DNA of 64,000 nucleotides from Nocardia brevicatena NBRC 12119 (lineage in GTDB: Bacteria; Actinomycetota; Actinomycetes; Mycobacteriales; Mycobacteriaceae). Where the stretch lies: assembly GCF_000308495.1 (NCBI RefSeq), contig NZ_BAFU01000061.1, positions 62,001-126,000 on the forward strand. Reading direction: 5' to 3'. This document shows, in pieces, positions 45,749 through 55,591 of the stretch. The position numbers were made by a program, and so were the translations under genes. How positions within the stretch are numbered: position 1 is the first letter of the stretch; every line of letters begins with the position of its first letter. Under the pieces are notes generated by a model. It was not told the DNA's origin and ran no database searches. It saw only the letters and a program-made list of their open reading frames with translations.

Positions 45749-46423
45749 ATGGGCACACAGGCCGAAGTGTTGCGCGTTTTCACCGATGCCACGGGCCGGT
45801 TCGGCAACGAACTCGGAGTCGTCCGAGCCGAGGAGGTGGCCGTGCCCGACCGACAGGCCGTGGCGACCCGGCTCGGCTTCAGCGAAACGGTTTTCGTAGA
45901 CGATCCCGTCGACGGCGCCGCCCGGGTGCGGATCTACACCCCCACCGTCGAACTGCCGTTCGCCGGCCACCCCTCCGTGGGGACGGCATGGTGGCTGGCC
46001 GAACGCGGATCACCGGTACAGACCCTGGATCTTCCCGCCGGACTCGTTCGGGTGGAGAGCGCCCACGGGCTCGTCAGCATCGGCGCCCAGGCGTCCTGGA
46101 CCCCTGATTTCACCTTCCACCAGCTCGCGGACACCGATGAGTTGGCCGCGTTCACGCCGGACGATTTCGACGAAGGCGCGCACTATGTGTGGACCTGGGC
46201 CGACGAACACCGCGGCGCTCTGCGCTCTCGGATGTTCGCCCCCGCAATGGGTATCGCCGAGGACGAGGCGACCGGCGCGGCCGCCGTGGCGCTCACCGCC
46301 CGGCTACGTCAGGGGCTGGTGATCACCCAGGGGCAGGGGTCGCAGATCTTCACCGAATGGAACTCCGACGGATGGGTTCGCCTCGCGGGACGCGTCGTGG
46401 CCGAATCGCCCGTCACCGTATGA
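45749..46423 (+). CDS. PhzF-family isomerase-like protein
   Basis: A 224-residue protein with the diaminopimelate-epimerase fold of the PhzF family. FGNELGVVRAEE contains the catalytic Glu, FAGHPSVGTAWWLAERG is the glycine-histidine motif, and DEATGAAAVALTARL carries the C-terminal ATG motif. It is about 50 residues shorter than typical PhzF proteins of 270-280 residues, but both lobes are represented. ATG at 45749 has GGCAGGT upstream. There are no phenazine genes nearby, so its substrate is unknown. Confidence 0.85.
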   Translation: MGTQAEVLRVFTDATGRFGNELGVVRAEEVAVPDRQAVATRLGFSETVFVDDPVDGAARVRIYTPTVELPFAGHPSVGTAWWLAERGSPVQTLDLPAGLVRVESAHGLVSIGAQASWTPDFTFHQLADTDELAAFTPDDFDEGAHYVWTWADEHRGALRSRMFAPAMGIAEDEATGAAAVALTARLRQGLVITQGQGSQIFTEWNSDGWVRLAGRVVAESPVTV

Positions 46424-46461
46424 GTCGTCGACACCCGGCAGTGACGGTCCTGTCGCGATAC

Positions 46462-47127
46462 TCAGCCGTATACGGCCCCGACCAGCATATACGCCATGCC
46501 CAGGTCCATCACCACATGGGGTAGCCGAGCCGCGCGCCACCCCACCGCGGATCCGTCTCCCCTATGCGCGGACAGATGCCACCGGACACCGCCCTCCGGT
46601 ATCGGGGCCACTACCACGACGGCGTCGACCAGGAACAGCGTCGCGAGCCCGAGCATCACACCGGCCGGCGGCCCCCCGGCATGCCCGGCCGCGGAATGCC
46701 CCGACATCGCATAGAGCATCACCGCCGCGCCCACGAAGTGATAGCCGAACACCGCCGTCCATCCCACGGACCGCACTCGGCCCTCGCGGTACCACCGCAG
46801 TATCCGGTCCGCGAACAGCAGTCCGAACACCACCGTCATGGCGAGTAGGACACCGTGCAGCGCATGCGGGCTCACCCGGGTCGGAAACAGCACCATGGCG
46901 AGCATGACGGCGCACATGAGGAGGTGGGCGGCATCGGATTCGTGATCCGCCGCGGCGGACCCGACCACCCCGGTCTCGATCTCGACCGGGCCGTCGGACG
47001 GCCCACCGTCGTCGACCGACACCGGCCGCGGATTCAGCAACCCGATGAGCACCACCCCCGCCGTACCGACGAAGGCTCCCGCGACCAGCCACCGCAGCAC
47101 CGCATGCCCCACCACGAATCCGACCAT
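46462..47127 (-). CDS. DUF5134 membrane protein
   Basis: A 221-residue integral membrane protein with about six hydrophobic segments, including AVLRWLVAGAFVGTAGVVLIG, ALHGVLLAMTVVFGLLFADRI and MLGLATLFLVDAVVVVAPIP. Scattered His in AAHLLMCAVMLAMVL, SGHSAAGHAGG and ARLPHVVMDLGMAYM fit the DUF5134 pattern and could bind a metal or heme. The ATG at 47127 has AGAGG upstream. Convergent with phzF-like gene. Confidence 0.85.
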   Translation of the reverse strand: MVGFVVGHAVLRWLVAGAFVGTAGVVLIGLLNPRPVSVDDGGPSDGPVEIETGVVGSAAADHESDAAHLLMCAVMLAMVLFPTRVSPHALHGVLLAMTVVFGLLFADRILRWYREGRVRSVGWTAVFGYHFVGAAVMLYAMSGHSAAGHAGGPPAGVMLGLATLFLVDAVVVVAPIPEGGVRWHLSAHRGDGSAVGWRAARLPHVVMDLGMAYMLVGAVYG

Positions 47128-47309
47128 GCCCCAACACCTCTCGCCACAGCACCGCGATCCGTCCTCCATGCTCGCATCCGGCCGGGGCCGATGCCTCGGT
47201 TTCGGTTCCACGGCGTCCCGCACTTCCGACCACCCCACGCGCAACCCGCGCTCGGCGAGCGGATCGGGCGGATCCACGGTGTGGCCTCACCTACCACCGC
47301 GCCGGCCGG

Positions 47310-50300
47310 ATGAGCACTTTCGCTAGGCTGGTCGACGCAATGACCAGGACAGCAGCCGGCTCGCGCGAGCTTCGCACCCGACTGGCCTCGCTCACCCTCC
47401 GCGACGAACACCGGCTGCGCCGGCAATTGGATCGGGTCCGCGACGGCGACTACGAACGCCTCGACAGCGAGATCGCGGCGGCCGAACAACGGATCGCCAA
47501 CCGCCGCGCGACCGTACCGAAGATCGGCTACCCCGAGCACCTGCCGGTCACCGCACGCCGCGCGGATATCGCCAAAACCATCGCCGCGCACCAGGTGGTG
47601 ATCGTGGCCGGCGAGACGGGTTCGGGCAAAACCACCCAGATCCCGAAGATCTGCCTGGAGCTGGGGCGCGGTATCCGTGGCATGATCGGCCACACCCAGC
47701 CGCGCCGGCTCGCCGCCCGAACCGTGGCCGAGCGGATCGCCGAAGAACTCGGCACCGAACTGGGCGATGCCGTCGGATACACCGTGCGGTTCACCGACCA
47801 GGCGGCCGAGCATACCCTGGTCAAGCTGATGACCGATGGAATCCTGCTCGCCGAGATCCAACGCGATCGGCTGCTGCGCGCCTACGACACGATCATCATC
47901 GACGAGGCCCATGAGCGCAGTCTCAATATCGATTTCCTGCTCGGCTATCTGAAACAGTTGCTGCCGCGCCGTCCCGATCTGAAGGTGATCATCACCTCGG
48001 CCACCATCGACCCGGAACTGTTCGCTCGGCATTTCGCCGACGCCTCCGGCGCACCGGCGCCGATCGTCGAGGTGTCCGGCCGGTCGTATCCGGTGGAGAT
48101 CCGCTACCGCCCGCTGGCGCTGCCGCTGCCACCCGCCGACTCGGAGGACGAGGAGGAGCGGGTGGTGGACCGCGACCCGGTGGACGCCATCTGCGACGCC
48201 GTGGTCGAACTGTTCACCGAGGGCGACGGTGATGTGCTGGTATTCCTGTCCGGGGAACGCGAGATCCGCGACACCGCCGACGCACTCGCCGATCTGAAAC
48301 TGCCGCGCACCGAGATCCTGCCGCTGTACGCGCGATTGTCGGCGGCCGAACAGCACCGAGTGTTCACCCCGCACACCGGACGCCGGGTGGTTCTGGCAAC
48401 CAATGTGGCCGAAACCTCGCTCACCGTGCCGGGCATCCGCTATGTGATCGATCCCGGAACTGCCCGGCTCTCCCGATACTCGATGCGCACCAAGGTGCAG
48501 CGGCTGCCCATCGAACCGATTTCGCAGGCCTCGGCCCGGCAACGGGCCGGACGCTGCGGGCGCGTCGCGGACGGTATCTGCATCCGGCTGTACTCGGAGG
48601 ACGATTTCGAATCGCGTCCGGTGTTCACCGATCCGGAGATCCTGCGCACCAATCTGGCCGCGGTCATCCTGCAGATGACCGCGCTCGGCCTGGGCGATAT
48701 CGAGAGTTTCCCGTTCGTCGAGGCCCCCGACCAGCGCGCGATTCGCGACGGTGTCGCCCTGCTGGAGGAGCTGGGGGCACTGGCCCGACGGGCAACCGAG
48801 CAACCCGCCGTGTCCGGCCACGACGCGGTCGCCTCCTCCGCCACCCCGGGAGCCGAGATCGGATCCACCGCGGACACCGGCACACCGGCCGGGACCGAAC
48901 CCACGGGCCCGACGCCCGGCTCCCGGCGACGGCGCCGCGACGCTGAAACCGGGCTGGTACTCACCCCCACCGGCCGCGAGATGGCCCGGCTGCCGGTCGA
49001 CCCGCGGATGGCCCGGATGCTGGTGGAGGCGCACCGCAACGGATGCCTGGCCGATGTGCTGGTCATCGTGGCCGCGCTGTCCATCCAGGATGTGCGCGAA
49101 CGCCCCGCCGACCAGCAGCAGGCCGCCGACACCGCACACGCCCGGTTCGCGGTCGAGAACTCCGATTTCCTGGCCTATCTGCGGCTGTGGGAGTACCTGA
49201 ACGGGCAGCGCCGCACCCTGTCGGCCAACCGTTTCCGGCGGATGTGCCGCGAGGAATTCCTGCACTATCTGAGGATTCGGGAATGGCAGGACCTGCACGG
49301 TCAGCTGCGCACCATAGCCAAAGGCATGGGCTGGTCGGCCCGCGACGAGCCCGGCCGCGACGAGCCGGCTCACGGACAGGAGACCGGCGTCGCGGACCCC
49401 GGCAAGAAATCCCGCCGCGGACGAAACAGTCGAGCCGAACGGGTGGAGGCGACCGACGGACGGACCCGTGCGCGGCGGTCGGCACCGCGCCCGCTCGAGG
49501 AGATGAGCGTCGAGACCGATCCGTGGGACGCCACCGCCATCCACCAATCACTGCTGGCCGGGATGCTGTCGCATATCGGGGTCCGGGAGGCGGAATCCCG
49601 GGAATTCCTGGGGGCACGCAACGCCAAGTTCATGGTCTTCCCCGGATCGGCGTTGGCGAAGAGGCCTCCTCGGTGGGTGATGGCGGCCGAACTGGTCGAG
49701 ACGTCCCGGCTGTGGGGTCGGATCGCGGCCCGGGTGGAACCGGAATGGGCCGAACGGCTCGCCGGTGACCTGGTGAAGCGCACCTACTCCGAACCGCACT
49801 GGTCGGCCAAACGCGGCGCGGCCCGGGCCTATGAGCGGGTCACCCTCTACGGCGTTCCGCTGGTGACCGGGCGGCTCGTCGACTACGGGCGGATCGACCC
49901 GCAGACCTCGCGGGAACTGTTCCTGCGGCACGCCCTGGTACAGGGTGAATGGCGTACGCGACACGAGTTCTTCCACCGCAACCGCGCGCTGCTCGACGAT
50001 ATCGCCGATCTGGAACACCGGGCCCGCCGACGGGATATCCTCGTCGACGACGAGGTGCTGTTCGAGTTCTACGACCGCCGCATCCCCGCCGATATCGTCT
50101 CCGTCCGCCATTTCGACAGCTGGTGGCGGACCGCGAAACAAGCCGATCCCACCCTGCTCGACTTCACCACCGAGACGGTGGTGAACGCGGGCACCGACCG
50201 GCTGAACCCGGCGGATTTCCCCGACACCTGGCGGCAGGGAGAACTGTCCTTCCCGCTGACCTACCAGTTCGAACCGGGGCAGGCCGACGACGGTGTGACG

Positions 50301-51575
50301 GTTCACATCCCGGTGGCGCAGCTATCGCATGTCCGTGCGGTCGGGTTCGACTGGCTGGTGCCCGGCATGCGGGACGAGTTGGTGACCGCGCTCATCAAAA
50401 CGCTACCCAAGCAGTTGCGTCGCACCGTGGTCCCGGCCCCGGACTTCGCGGCCGCGGCGCTGGCCGCGCTCACCCCGCGTGCCGAACCGCTGCGCACCGG
50501 ATTGGCCCGGGAACTGACCCGGCTGGGTGCCGCGCCGATCGCTGTGGGTGATTTCGATCCGGCCGCTCTCCCCGACCATCTGCGGATGACCTTCGCCGCC
50601 ACCGGTGCCGATGGACAGGTGGTGGCCACCGCCAAGGACCTGTCCCGATTGCGGACCCGGCTGTCCGCCGAGGTCGCGCAGTCGGTGTCGCGGGCGACGG
50701 CGAGCGCCGAGCGCCCGCCTGCGCCGCTGTGGACCAGCGAATCGCTGGGCACCCTGGAGCCAACCGTGCGCAGCCGGGTCGGCGACCAGACCGTCACCGG
50801 GTATCCGGCGTTGGTACCGGAGGCCGACGGGGTGGCGGTGCGGGTGCTCAGTTCACCGAACGAACAGGCGCGCGCTATGCGGGCAGGGACCCGTGCTCTG
50901 GTGCTGCGGGCAGTTCCCACCTCGGTGCGGGCGGTGACGGCCGGGCTGTCGCCGGCGGACCGGCTGGTGTTGAGCCAGAACCCGTATGGTTCGCTCGAGG
51001 CCCTGGTGGAGGATTGCCGGGCCGCCGCCGTCGACGAACTCGTCGCCGCGGCGGGCGGGCCGGTGCGCAGCCCACAACGGTTCGCAGCACTGGTCGAGGC
51101 GCTGCGGCCGAAGCTCACCACCTCGGTCACCCGGCTGGTGCGCGCGACGGTACCGGTTCTCGCCGAGGCGCATCGGGTCACCTCCATGCTGTCGAACACC
51201 CGGGAGCGGGATATCGCCGAGGATGTCCGCGCCCAGCTCGCCGAGCTGGTGTTCCCCGGTTTCATCTCCGAATGGGGTGACACGCGACTGCGCGAACTGC
51301 CCCGGTATCTCCGTGCCGCCGCGGTCCGGCTGGAGTCGTTGCCGGGTTCGGCGGACCGGGACCGGCAGGGCATGGCCGAGGTCGATGCCGCCTTCGCCGC
51401 CTACGAGCAGTTGCTGTCCCGACTGCCCGAGCGGCGACGCGACGCCCGCGAGGTGACCGAGATCTGGTGGATGATCGAGGAACTGCGCGTCGGCCTGTTC
51501 GCCCAACAACTCGGTACTCCGTATCCGATATCGCTCAAGCGGATTCAGAAGGCCATCGCCGCCATCCGCCGCTAG
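47310..51575 (+). CDS. hrpA: ATP-dependent RNA helicase HrpA
   Basis: A 1421-residue DEAH-box RNA helicase. Motif I is VIVAGETGSGKTTQIPKICL, motif II IIIDEAHERSLNID, motif III ITSATID, motif V LATNVAETSLTVPGIRYVID, motif VI QRAGRCGRVADGICIRLY. HA2/OB-fold and HrpA C-terminal DUF3418 regions follow. Two polar low-complexity insertions are present: one about residues 490-550 (Ala/Thr/Pro then RRRRRD) inside the helicase core end, the other about residues 680-730 (Arg/Glu-rich). It probably unwinds or remodels RNA, and in E. coli it rescues stalled or collided ribosomes. ATG 47310 or 47340 could be used. Confidence 0.95.
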   Translation: MSTFARLVDAMTRTAAGSRELRTRLASLTLRDEHRLRRQLDRVRDGDYERLDSEIAAAEQRIANRRATVPKIGYPEHLPVTARRADIAKTIAAHQVVIVAGETGSGKTTQIPKICLELGRGIRGMIGHTQPRRLAARTVAERIAEELGTELGDAVGYTVRFTDQAAEHTLVKLMTDGILLAEIQRDRLLRAYDTIIIDEAHERSLNIDFLLGYLKQLLPRRPDLKVIITSATIDPELFARHFADASGAPAPIVEVSGRSYPVEIRYRPLALPLPPADSEDEEERVVDRDPVDAICDAVVELFTEGDGDVLVFLSGEREIRDTADALADLKLPRTEILPLYARLSAAEQHRVFTPHTGRRVVLATNVAETSLTVPGIRYVIDPGTARLSRYSMRTKVQRLPIEPISQASARQRAGRCGRVADGICIRLYSEDDFESRPVFTDPEILRTNLAAVILQMTALGLGDIESFPFVEAPDQRAIRDGVALLEELGALARRATEQPAVSGHDAVASSATPGAEIGSTADTGTPAGTEPTGPTPGSRRRRRDAETGLVLTPTGREMARLPVDPRMARMLVEAHRNGCLADVLVIVAALSIQDVRERPADQQQAADTAHARFAVENSDFLAYLRLWEYLNGQRRTLSANRFRRMCREEFLHYLRIREWQDLHGQLRTIAKGMGWSARDEPGRDEPAHGQETGVADPGKKSRRGRNSRAERVEATDGRTRARRSAPRPLEEMSVETDPWDATAIHQSLLAGMLSHIGVREAESREFLGARNAKFMVFPGSALAKRPPRWVMAAELVETSRLWGRIAARVEPEWAERLAGDLVKRTYSEPHWSAKRGAARAYERVTLYGVPLVTGRLVDYGRIDPQTSRELFLRHALVQGEWRTRHEFFHRNRALLDDIADLEHRARRRDILVDDEVLFEFYDRRIPADIVSVRHFDSWWRTAKQADPTLLDFTTETVVNAGTDRLNPADFPDTWRQGELSFPLTYQFEPGQADDGVTVHIPVAQLSHVRAVGFDWLVPGMRDELVTALIKTLPKQLRRTVVPAPDFAAAALAALTPRAEPLRTGLARELTRLGAAPIAVGDFDPAALPDHLRMTFAATGADGQVVATAKDLSRLRTRLSAEVAQSVSRATASAERPPAPLWTSESLGTLEPTVRSRVGDQTVTGYPALVPEADGVAVRVLSSPNEQARAMRAGTRALVLRAVPTSVRAVTAGLSPADRLVLSQNPYGSLEALVEDCRAAAVDELVAAAGGPVRSPQRFAALVEALRPKLTTSVTRLVRATVPVLAEAHRVTSMLSNTRERDIAEDVRAQLAELVFPGFISEWGDTRLRELPRYLRAAAVRLESLPGSADRDRQGMAEVDAAFAAYEQLLSRLPERRRDAREVTEIWWMIEELRVGLFAQQLGTPYPISLKRIQKAIAAIRR

Positions 51576-51645
51576 CGCGGTGACCGCGCCGAACCCGGAC
51601 AGGAGCGCCGAACGAGCGGATGGACCACCGGGCCCGATACCGGAC

Positions 51646-52116
51646 TCAGTCGCCGGCGCCCACCGCGGCGGCACGGGCCCGGCGCATGTCCCGGATCTCG
51701 CGTTCGAAATCCTCGGCCGAGGTGAACGAGCGATACACCGAGGCGAAACGCAGGTAGGCGACCTCGTCGAGGGCGCGCAGGGGGCCGAGAATGGCCAGCC
51801 CGACCTCATGGCTGGGGACTTCCGGCGATCCTTTCGCCCGCACCGTGTCCTCGACCTGCTGGGCGAGCAGGTTCAGGGCGTCGTCGTCGACCTCGCGCCC
51901 CTGGCAGGCACGGCGCACCCCACGGATGACCTTCTCCCGGCTGAACGGTTCGGTGACCCCACTGCGTTTGACCACCGAGAGGATGGCGGTCTCGACCGTG
52001 GTGAAACGACGACCACATTCCGGGCAGGCGCGTCTGCGGCGGATGGCCGCTCCCTCATCGGCCTCACGCGAGTCGACGACCCGGGAGTCGGGGTGTCGGC
52101 AGTACGGGCAGTGCAT
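51646..52116 (-). CDS. nrdR: Ribonucleotide reductase transcriptional repressor NrdR
   Basis: A 156-residue repressor of ribonucleotide reductase genes. Cys3, Cys6, Cys31 and Cys34 form the zinc ribbon ([32 protein letters not shown]), and the ATP-cone domain covers about residues 49-139 with the nucleotide block [20 protein letters not shown]. It senses ATP/dATP. The gene is next to lexA as in M. tuberculosis. The 263-base gap before the next gene holds no clear NrdR box. Confidence 0.96.
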   Translation of the reverse strand: MHCPYCRHPDSRVVDSREADEGAAIRRRRACPECGRRFTTVETAILSVVKRSGVTEPFSREKVIRGVRRACQGREVDDDALNLLAQQVEDTVRAKGSPEVPSHEVGLAILGPLRALDEVAYLRFASVYRSFTSAEDFEREIRDMRRARAAAVGAGD

Positions 52117-52379
52117 CCGGGGGTCCTTCGTCGATGCGAACGCTCGCGGCCGGACCGTTGCCGGTCGCGCGGGTCCGGCGAGCGCGGGTACCGGATGCTA
52201 CCCGGTACCGGGTCGGCCGGTGGGTCCACCGGCCACTGTGGTCAGCACTTCGAGGATACCGGTGCACCCTCGCCGAGGGGCACACTCACCCCGACTCCAC
52301 CGACCGCGTCCGGCATCGGCCGTCGCCGACCGCACGGAGCCATCCCGGATCCGACACGACGGGAGACCGTATTCCCGGG

Positions 52380-52949
52380 CTAGCGCTGCGCGTTGCCCGC
52401 CGGTTCCGAATACGTCTCGGTCACCGTGGACACGGTTTCCGGAGCCGGCGGGGCAACAGGTCCCGCGCGCAGATGCGCGATGGCGATCAACGCGATCACC
52501 GCCAGCGCGGTCGACACCGCCGTCAGCGTCAGTGCCGCGAACCCGACCTGCGCCCGCTCGACGTACTCGGCCGGATGCGGAGGCCGCGGAGTCGTGCCAC
52601 GCAACCCCCGTGCCGCTGGACAACGCCGGAGGACAGCCCGACCCGGTAAAGATGCGGGTGACGCGGCTCGACGGCGGTGTACCGCCGAGTGCGGCGGTAC
52701 ACCGCCCCGGCGGCATTCGGTGCGTCGCACCGCCACCACGCCGGGATATGCCGCCCCGGGATCCGTCCGACCCGTCGGGCCCGGGTGGTGGAGTCGGTGG
52801 TAGACCCCACGTCCCGGTACCGCGTCGCACGCCGGCGACGACAATCGGCGACCGGTACCCGCATCCCCAGGCGGCACCACGCCGAGTCGCCCGGATTCGG
52901 ATACGGCTTCCCTCGTACCGGTGCTGTTGTCGTTGATCGCCGTGCTCAT
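52380..52949 (-). CDS. Degenerate membrane protein at the LysM (ChiZ-like) locus
   Basis: A 189-codon frame in the place where actinobacteria carry a LysM/ChiZ-type cell-wall protein divergent from lexA. The first 33 residues (MSTAINDNSTGTREAVSESG) look like the nocardial LysM-protein N-terminus. Residues about 35-120 are Arg/Pro/Cys-rich and not family-like, suggesting frameshift or rearrangement, and contain a 34-bp palindrome. Residues about 133-158 form a convincing membrane segment (FAALTLTAVSTALAVIALIA). No LysM domain is present. It may be a pseudogene, or two partial genes joined. ATG at 52949 would make it LexA-controlled. Confidence 0.5.
   Translation of the reverse strand: MSTAINDNSTGTREAVSESGRLGVVPPGDAGTGRRLSSPACDAVPGRGVYHRLHHPGPTGRTDPGAAYPGVVAVRRTECRRGGVPPHSAVHRRRAASPASLPGRAVLRRCPAARGLRGTTPRPPHPAEYVERAQVGFAALTLTAVSTALAVIALIAIAHLRAGPVAPPAPETVSTVTETYSEPAGNAQR
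52673..52706. repeat. 34-bp palindrome inside the degenerate LysM-locus gene
   Basis: GGCGGTGTACCGCC (52673-52686) is the exact reverse complement of GGCGGTACACCGCC (52693-52706), spacer GAGTGC. It could be a REP-like insertion or a terminator. I saw no second copy in this window. Confidence 0.75.
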
Positions 52950-53089
52950 TCGGATAGACCTCCGTGGTTGTCCCGCACCGACCGTCCACTACCGTCCGCA
53001 CCCACCGTCACATGTGTCCCGCGGCCGTCCATCCGCCGCCCACCGTGCCGGTGAGACACACCGCCGCCGATATTCGCTCACATGTTCGA

Positions 53090-53104
53090 CGAACTGGTGT
53101 TCGA
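53090..53104. promoter_or_regulatory. lexA: SOS box (LexA site), first
   Basis: CGAACTGGTGTTCG (53090-53103) matches the actinobacterial SOS box CGAAC-N4-GTTCG exactly, with A at 53104. It lies 140 bases upstream of the degenerate gene start and about 155 bases upstream of lexA. Confidence 0.8.
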
Positions 53105-53152
53105 TTTCTACCACGCATGCGCGACAATGTCAGTAGAAACGCCGAGCGAATC

Positions 53153-53168
53153 TCGAACAGGTGTTTGA
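53153..53168 (+). promoter_or_regulatory. lexA: SOS box (LexA site), second
   Basis: TCGAACAGGTGTTTGA has the SOS box form TCGAAC-N4-GTTCGA with one mismatch (C to T). It is about 90 bases upstream of the lexA GTG and fits autoregulation. Confidence 0.72.
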
Positions 53169-53258
53169 TAGTTCGACATCGGACGGCTAGATTCGGTGCA
53201 CGATATCCACTGCGGCACGGTGTTATCGAGCCGAAGACCGATGAGAAAGGCGGTTGTG

Positions 53259-53987
53259 GTGAGCCGAACAGACGACACGGGTAACGAGAGCGGGCCGGGT
53301 ACCGAACCCGATCTCACCGTGCGTCAGCGCAAGGTGCTCGAGGTGATCCGCACCTCTGTGAGCGTGCGAGGCTACCCGCCGAGCATCCGGGAAATCGGCG
53401 ACGCCGTGGGTTTGACCTCCACCTCCTCGGTCGCCCATCAACTACGCACCCTGGAACGCAAGGGCTATCTACGCCGTGACCCCAACCGTCCCCGGGCGGT
53501 CGACGTGCGCGGCCTGGACGAGGCGGTCCGCTCGGTCACCACCCTGACGGCGGTCTCCGCCGAGGAACGGGGCGATACCGCACGAACCACCGATACCGAC
53601 GGCGCCCGCCCCACCCCTACCTTCGTCCCGGTCCTGGGGCGGATCGCCGCCGGTGGCCCGATCCTGGCCGAACAGGCCGTGGAGGACGTGTTCCCGCTGC
53701 CCCGGGCACTGGTCGGTGACGGTTCGCTGTTCCTGCTCAAGGTCGTCGGCGAATCCATGGTGGACGCCGCCATCTGCGACGGCGACTGGGTCGTGGTCCG
53801 GCAGCAGAACGTCGCCGACAACGGCGATATCGTCGCCGCCATGCTCGACGGCGAGGCCACTGTGAAGACGTTCAAGCGCAGTGGCAAGAACATCTGGCTG
53901 ATGCCGCACAATCCGCTGTTCGAACCGATCCCGGGCAACGACGCGCGGATTCTCGGCAAGGTCGTCACGGTTATCCGCAAGGTCTGA
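53259..53987 (+). CDS. lexA: SOS repressor LexA
   Basis: A 242-residue LexA. The winged helix-turn-helix includes [20 protein letters not shown] (about residues 41-60). Self-cleavage occurs at Ala131-Gly132 in [11 protein letters not shown], with Ser166 ([11 protein letters not shown]) and Lys203 (EATVKTFKR) as the catalytic dyad. A low-complexity Asp/Thr linker at about 100-120 separates the domains. GTG 53259 has AAAGGCGG upstream; an ATG at 53241 would add six residues. Two SOS boxes precede it, consistent with autoregulation upon DNA damage. Confidence 0.95.
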   Translation: MSRTDDTGNESGPGTEPDLTVRQRKVLEVIRTSVSVRGYPPSIREIGDAVGLTSTSSVAHQLRTLERKGYLRRDPNRPRAVDVRGLDEAVRSVTTLTAVSAEERGDTARTTDTDGARPTPTFVPVLGRIAAGGPILAEQAVEDVFPLPRALVGDGSLFLLKVVGESMVDAAICDGDWVVVRQQNVADNGDIVAAMLDGEATVKTFKRSGKNIWLMPHNPLFEPIPGNDARILGKVVTVIRKV

Positions 53988-54001
53988 GCGGGGGGCGATC
54001 G

Positions 54002-54682
54002 ATGGAGACGATCGCGATCTCGTCCCGACCGTCGGCGGTATCCGACCATGTCTGGTATGCCGCCTACGGCTCGAATATGAACCCGGACCGGCTGCGCTGC
54101 TATCTCCTCGGCGGCGCGCCGGACGGCGGAACGAATACGCCCGCCGGTCATGGGCCGGGACCGCCGCCCGGATGTCGGGATGGCACCACCCCGCTGCGGT
54201 CGATACCCCTGGCACTGCCCGGGCTGCTGTATTTCGCCACCGAATCCGCGGTATGGACCGGCGGTCGGGCCTTCTACGATCCGGATGTCCCCGCCACCAC
54301 CTGGGTCCGAGCCTATCTGCTGACCCTGGCCCAGTTCAGTGATATCGCCGCCCAAGAGATGTACCGACATCCCGGTACCGACCTCGACCCCGCCGAGGCG
54401 ATCCGCACCGGCCGGTCCCGGCTCGGTCCCGGACGCTACGAAACCCTGGTATGCCCCGCCATCTGCGACGGGCTACCGGTACTCACCTTCACCGCCCCCT
54501 GGCGATGGCGCGATCTCCCGGGCAACGCACCGGCGCCCGCCTATCTGCGCCATATCGCGACCGGACTCCTGGACACCCACCACTGGTCGGTCCCCGAGAC
54601 CGCCGGCCATCTGGCCACCCGCCCCGGCGCCGACCGGCGCTGGACCCCGAACACGGTCACCGACCTCCTCCGCGACCACTAG
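54002..54682 (+). CDS. Gamma-glutamylcyclotransferase-fold protein
   Basis: A 226-residue protein starting with VWYAAYGSNMNPDRLRCYLL, the YGSN signature of gamma-glutamylcyclotransferase-like (AIG2/GGCT) folds. In actinobacteria relatives are sometimes annotated histone deacetylase, which the sequence does not support. The middle has PGLLYFATESAVWTGGRAFYD and AYLLTLAQFSDIAAQEMYR. It follows lexA by 14 bases and may be cotranscribed. Catalytic Glu could be in AAQEMYR; substrate unknown. Its 3' end overlaps the IclR pseudogene on the other strand. Confidence 0.78.
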   Translation: METIAISSRPSAVSDHVWYAAYGSNMNPDRLRCYLLGGAPDGGTNTPAGHGPGPPPGCRDGTTPLRSIPLALPGLLYFATESAVWTGGRAFYDPDVPATTWVRAYLLTLAQFSDIAAQEMYRHPGTDLDPAEAIRTGRSRLGPGRYETLVCPAICDGLPVLTFTAPWRWRDLPGNAPAPAYLRHIATGLLDTHHWSVPETAGHLATRPGADRRWTPNTVTDLLRDH

Positions 54683-55546
54683 TCGACGCTCGCAAGGCCA
54701 CCGAAAGCGCCTGCGCCCCTGTGCGTACCGTATCGATGTACCGCGCGCGCTCCGCGGGACCGACAGCCGAACGCAGCAGCCCGAGCTGCACTTCGTAGGG
54801 CGCGTCGCCATCGGCGAAGAGCGGTGCGGAGATATAGGCGATGGGCAGCGCGGCCTCCGCGCTCAGCTCGGCTTCGGTGTACGGCCGCGCGGTGAGCCGG
54901 GCCGGCTGTCGCAGCGCCCTCGCCCGGAGTTCGGGCTGTAGCAGTTCGGCGCCCACCGCACCGAGCAGTTCGGTCAGCAGTTCGACGAGTCCGGCATCGT
55001 CGGTTTCCGGGCGGAACATGGCGAAACCGTGGTCGGTGACGAATCTCAGCAACTCCTCGGCGCGGCGGTCCATATCCGTCGAGGCCGGCCACCGCGTCCG
55101 CTCGTCGGATCCGCGCTACGGCATGACGGCGGCACCCGCCGGGTAGGCCAGTGGGATCGTCTGTCCCACGGCCGGCCCGGGCACGATCCGTTCATTTGCA
55201 TAGTGTTCGGCGACAACGGTCAACCGGCCCTGGTCGATCCGACTCAGTGTGGCCCCGCAACCGGCGGCCTCCGCCAGGGCGGCCGGCTCGGCGCGAACCG
55301 CCGCGCCGGGGCCGGTGGTCCCCGGGCGGAAAGCCGGGTCAGCGCCGGCCCGGGGCGATAGCACAATCGGTCGTCGCGGGTCACCCACTGCGCCGCACGC
55401 AGTTCGCCGAGCACGGCTGTCACGGTCGCCCGGGCCAACGAGAGACGTTCGGCGATCACCGAAACGCTCAGCGGACGTTCCGATTCCGCGATCAGTTCGA
55501 CCACCGCGACCACGCGTCGGGTGGGCGGTGACCAGGGAGGCGCCAT
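54657..55546 (-). pseudogene. IclR-family regulator, two frameshifts
   Basis: Three consecutive frames make one IclR-type protein. ATG 55546 opens the helix-turn-helix domain (VVAVVELIAESERPLSVSVI, AERLSLARATVTAVLGELRA). Near the G/C run at 55319-55326 the frame changes to GTTGPGAAVRAEPAALAEAAG through QTIPLAYPAGAAVMP, which stops at 55116. From about 55095 a third frame reads MDRRAEELLRFVTDHGFAMF to the end at 54657, the C-terminal effector region. Two single-base-scale changes in homopolymer-like sequence could be real decay or sequencing error. It faces an SDR gene across a palindromic operator. Confidence 0.75.
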
Positions 55547-55591
55547 CTGCCCTCCACCCTTGAAGACGGACCGGGACGGTCCTACACTGCA

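Noticed and set aside
47034-49547. An 837-codon minus-strand open frame opposite hrpA
   Set aside because: It lies entirely against the helicase core and DUF5134 region and shows only shadow-type composition.
51576-52379. NrdR box near nrdR
   Set aside because: No sequence close to the known acaCwAtATaTwGtgt pattern was found in the flanking gaps.
54002-54682. Histone deacetylase annotation for the gene after lexA
   Set aside because: There are no paired active-site His or zinc Asp motifs; the YGSN start points to a gamma-glutamylcyclotransferase fold.
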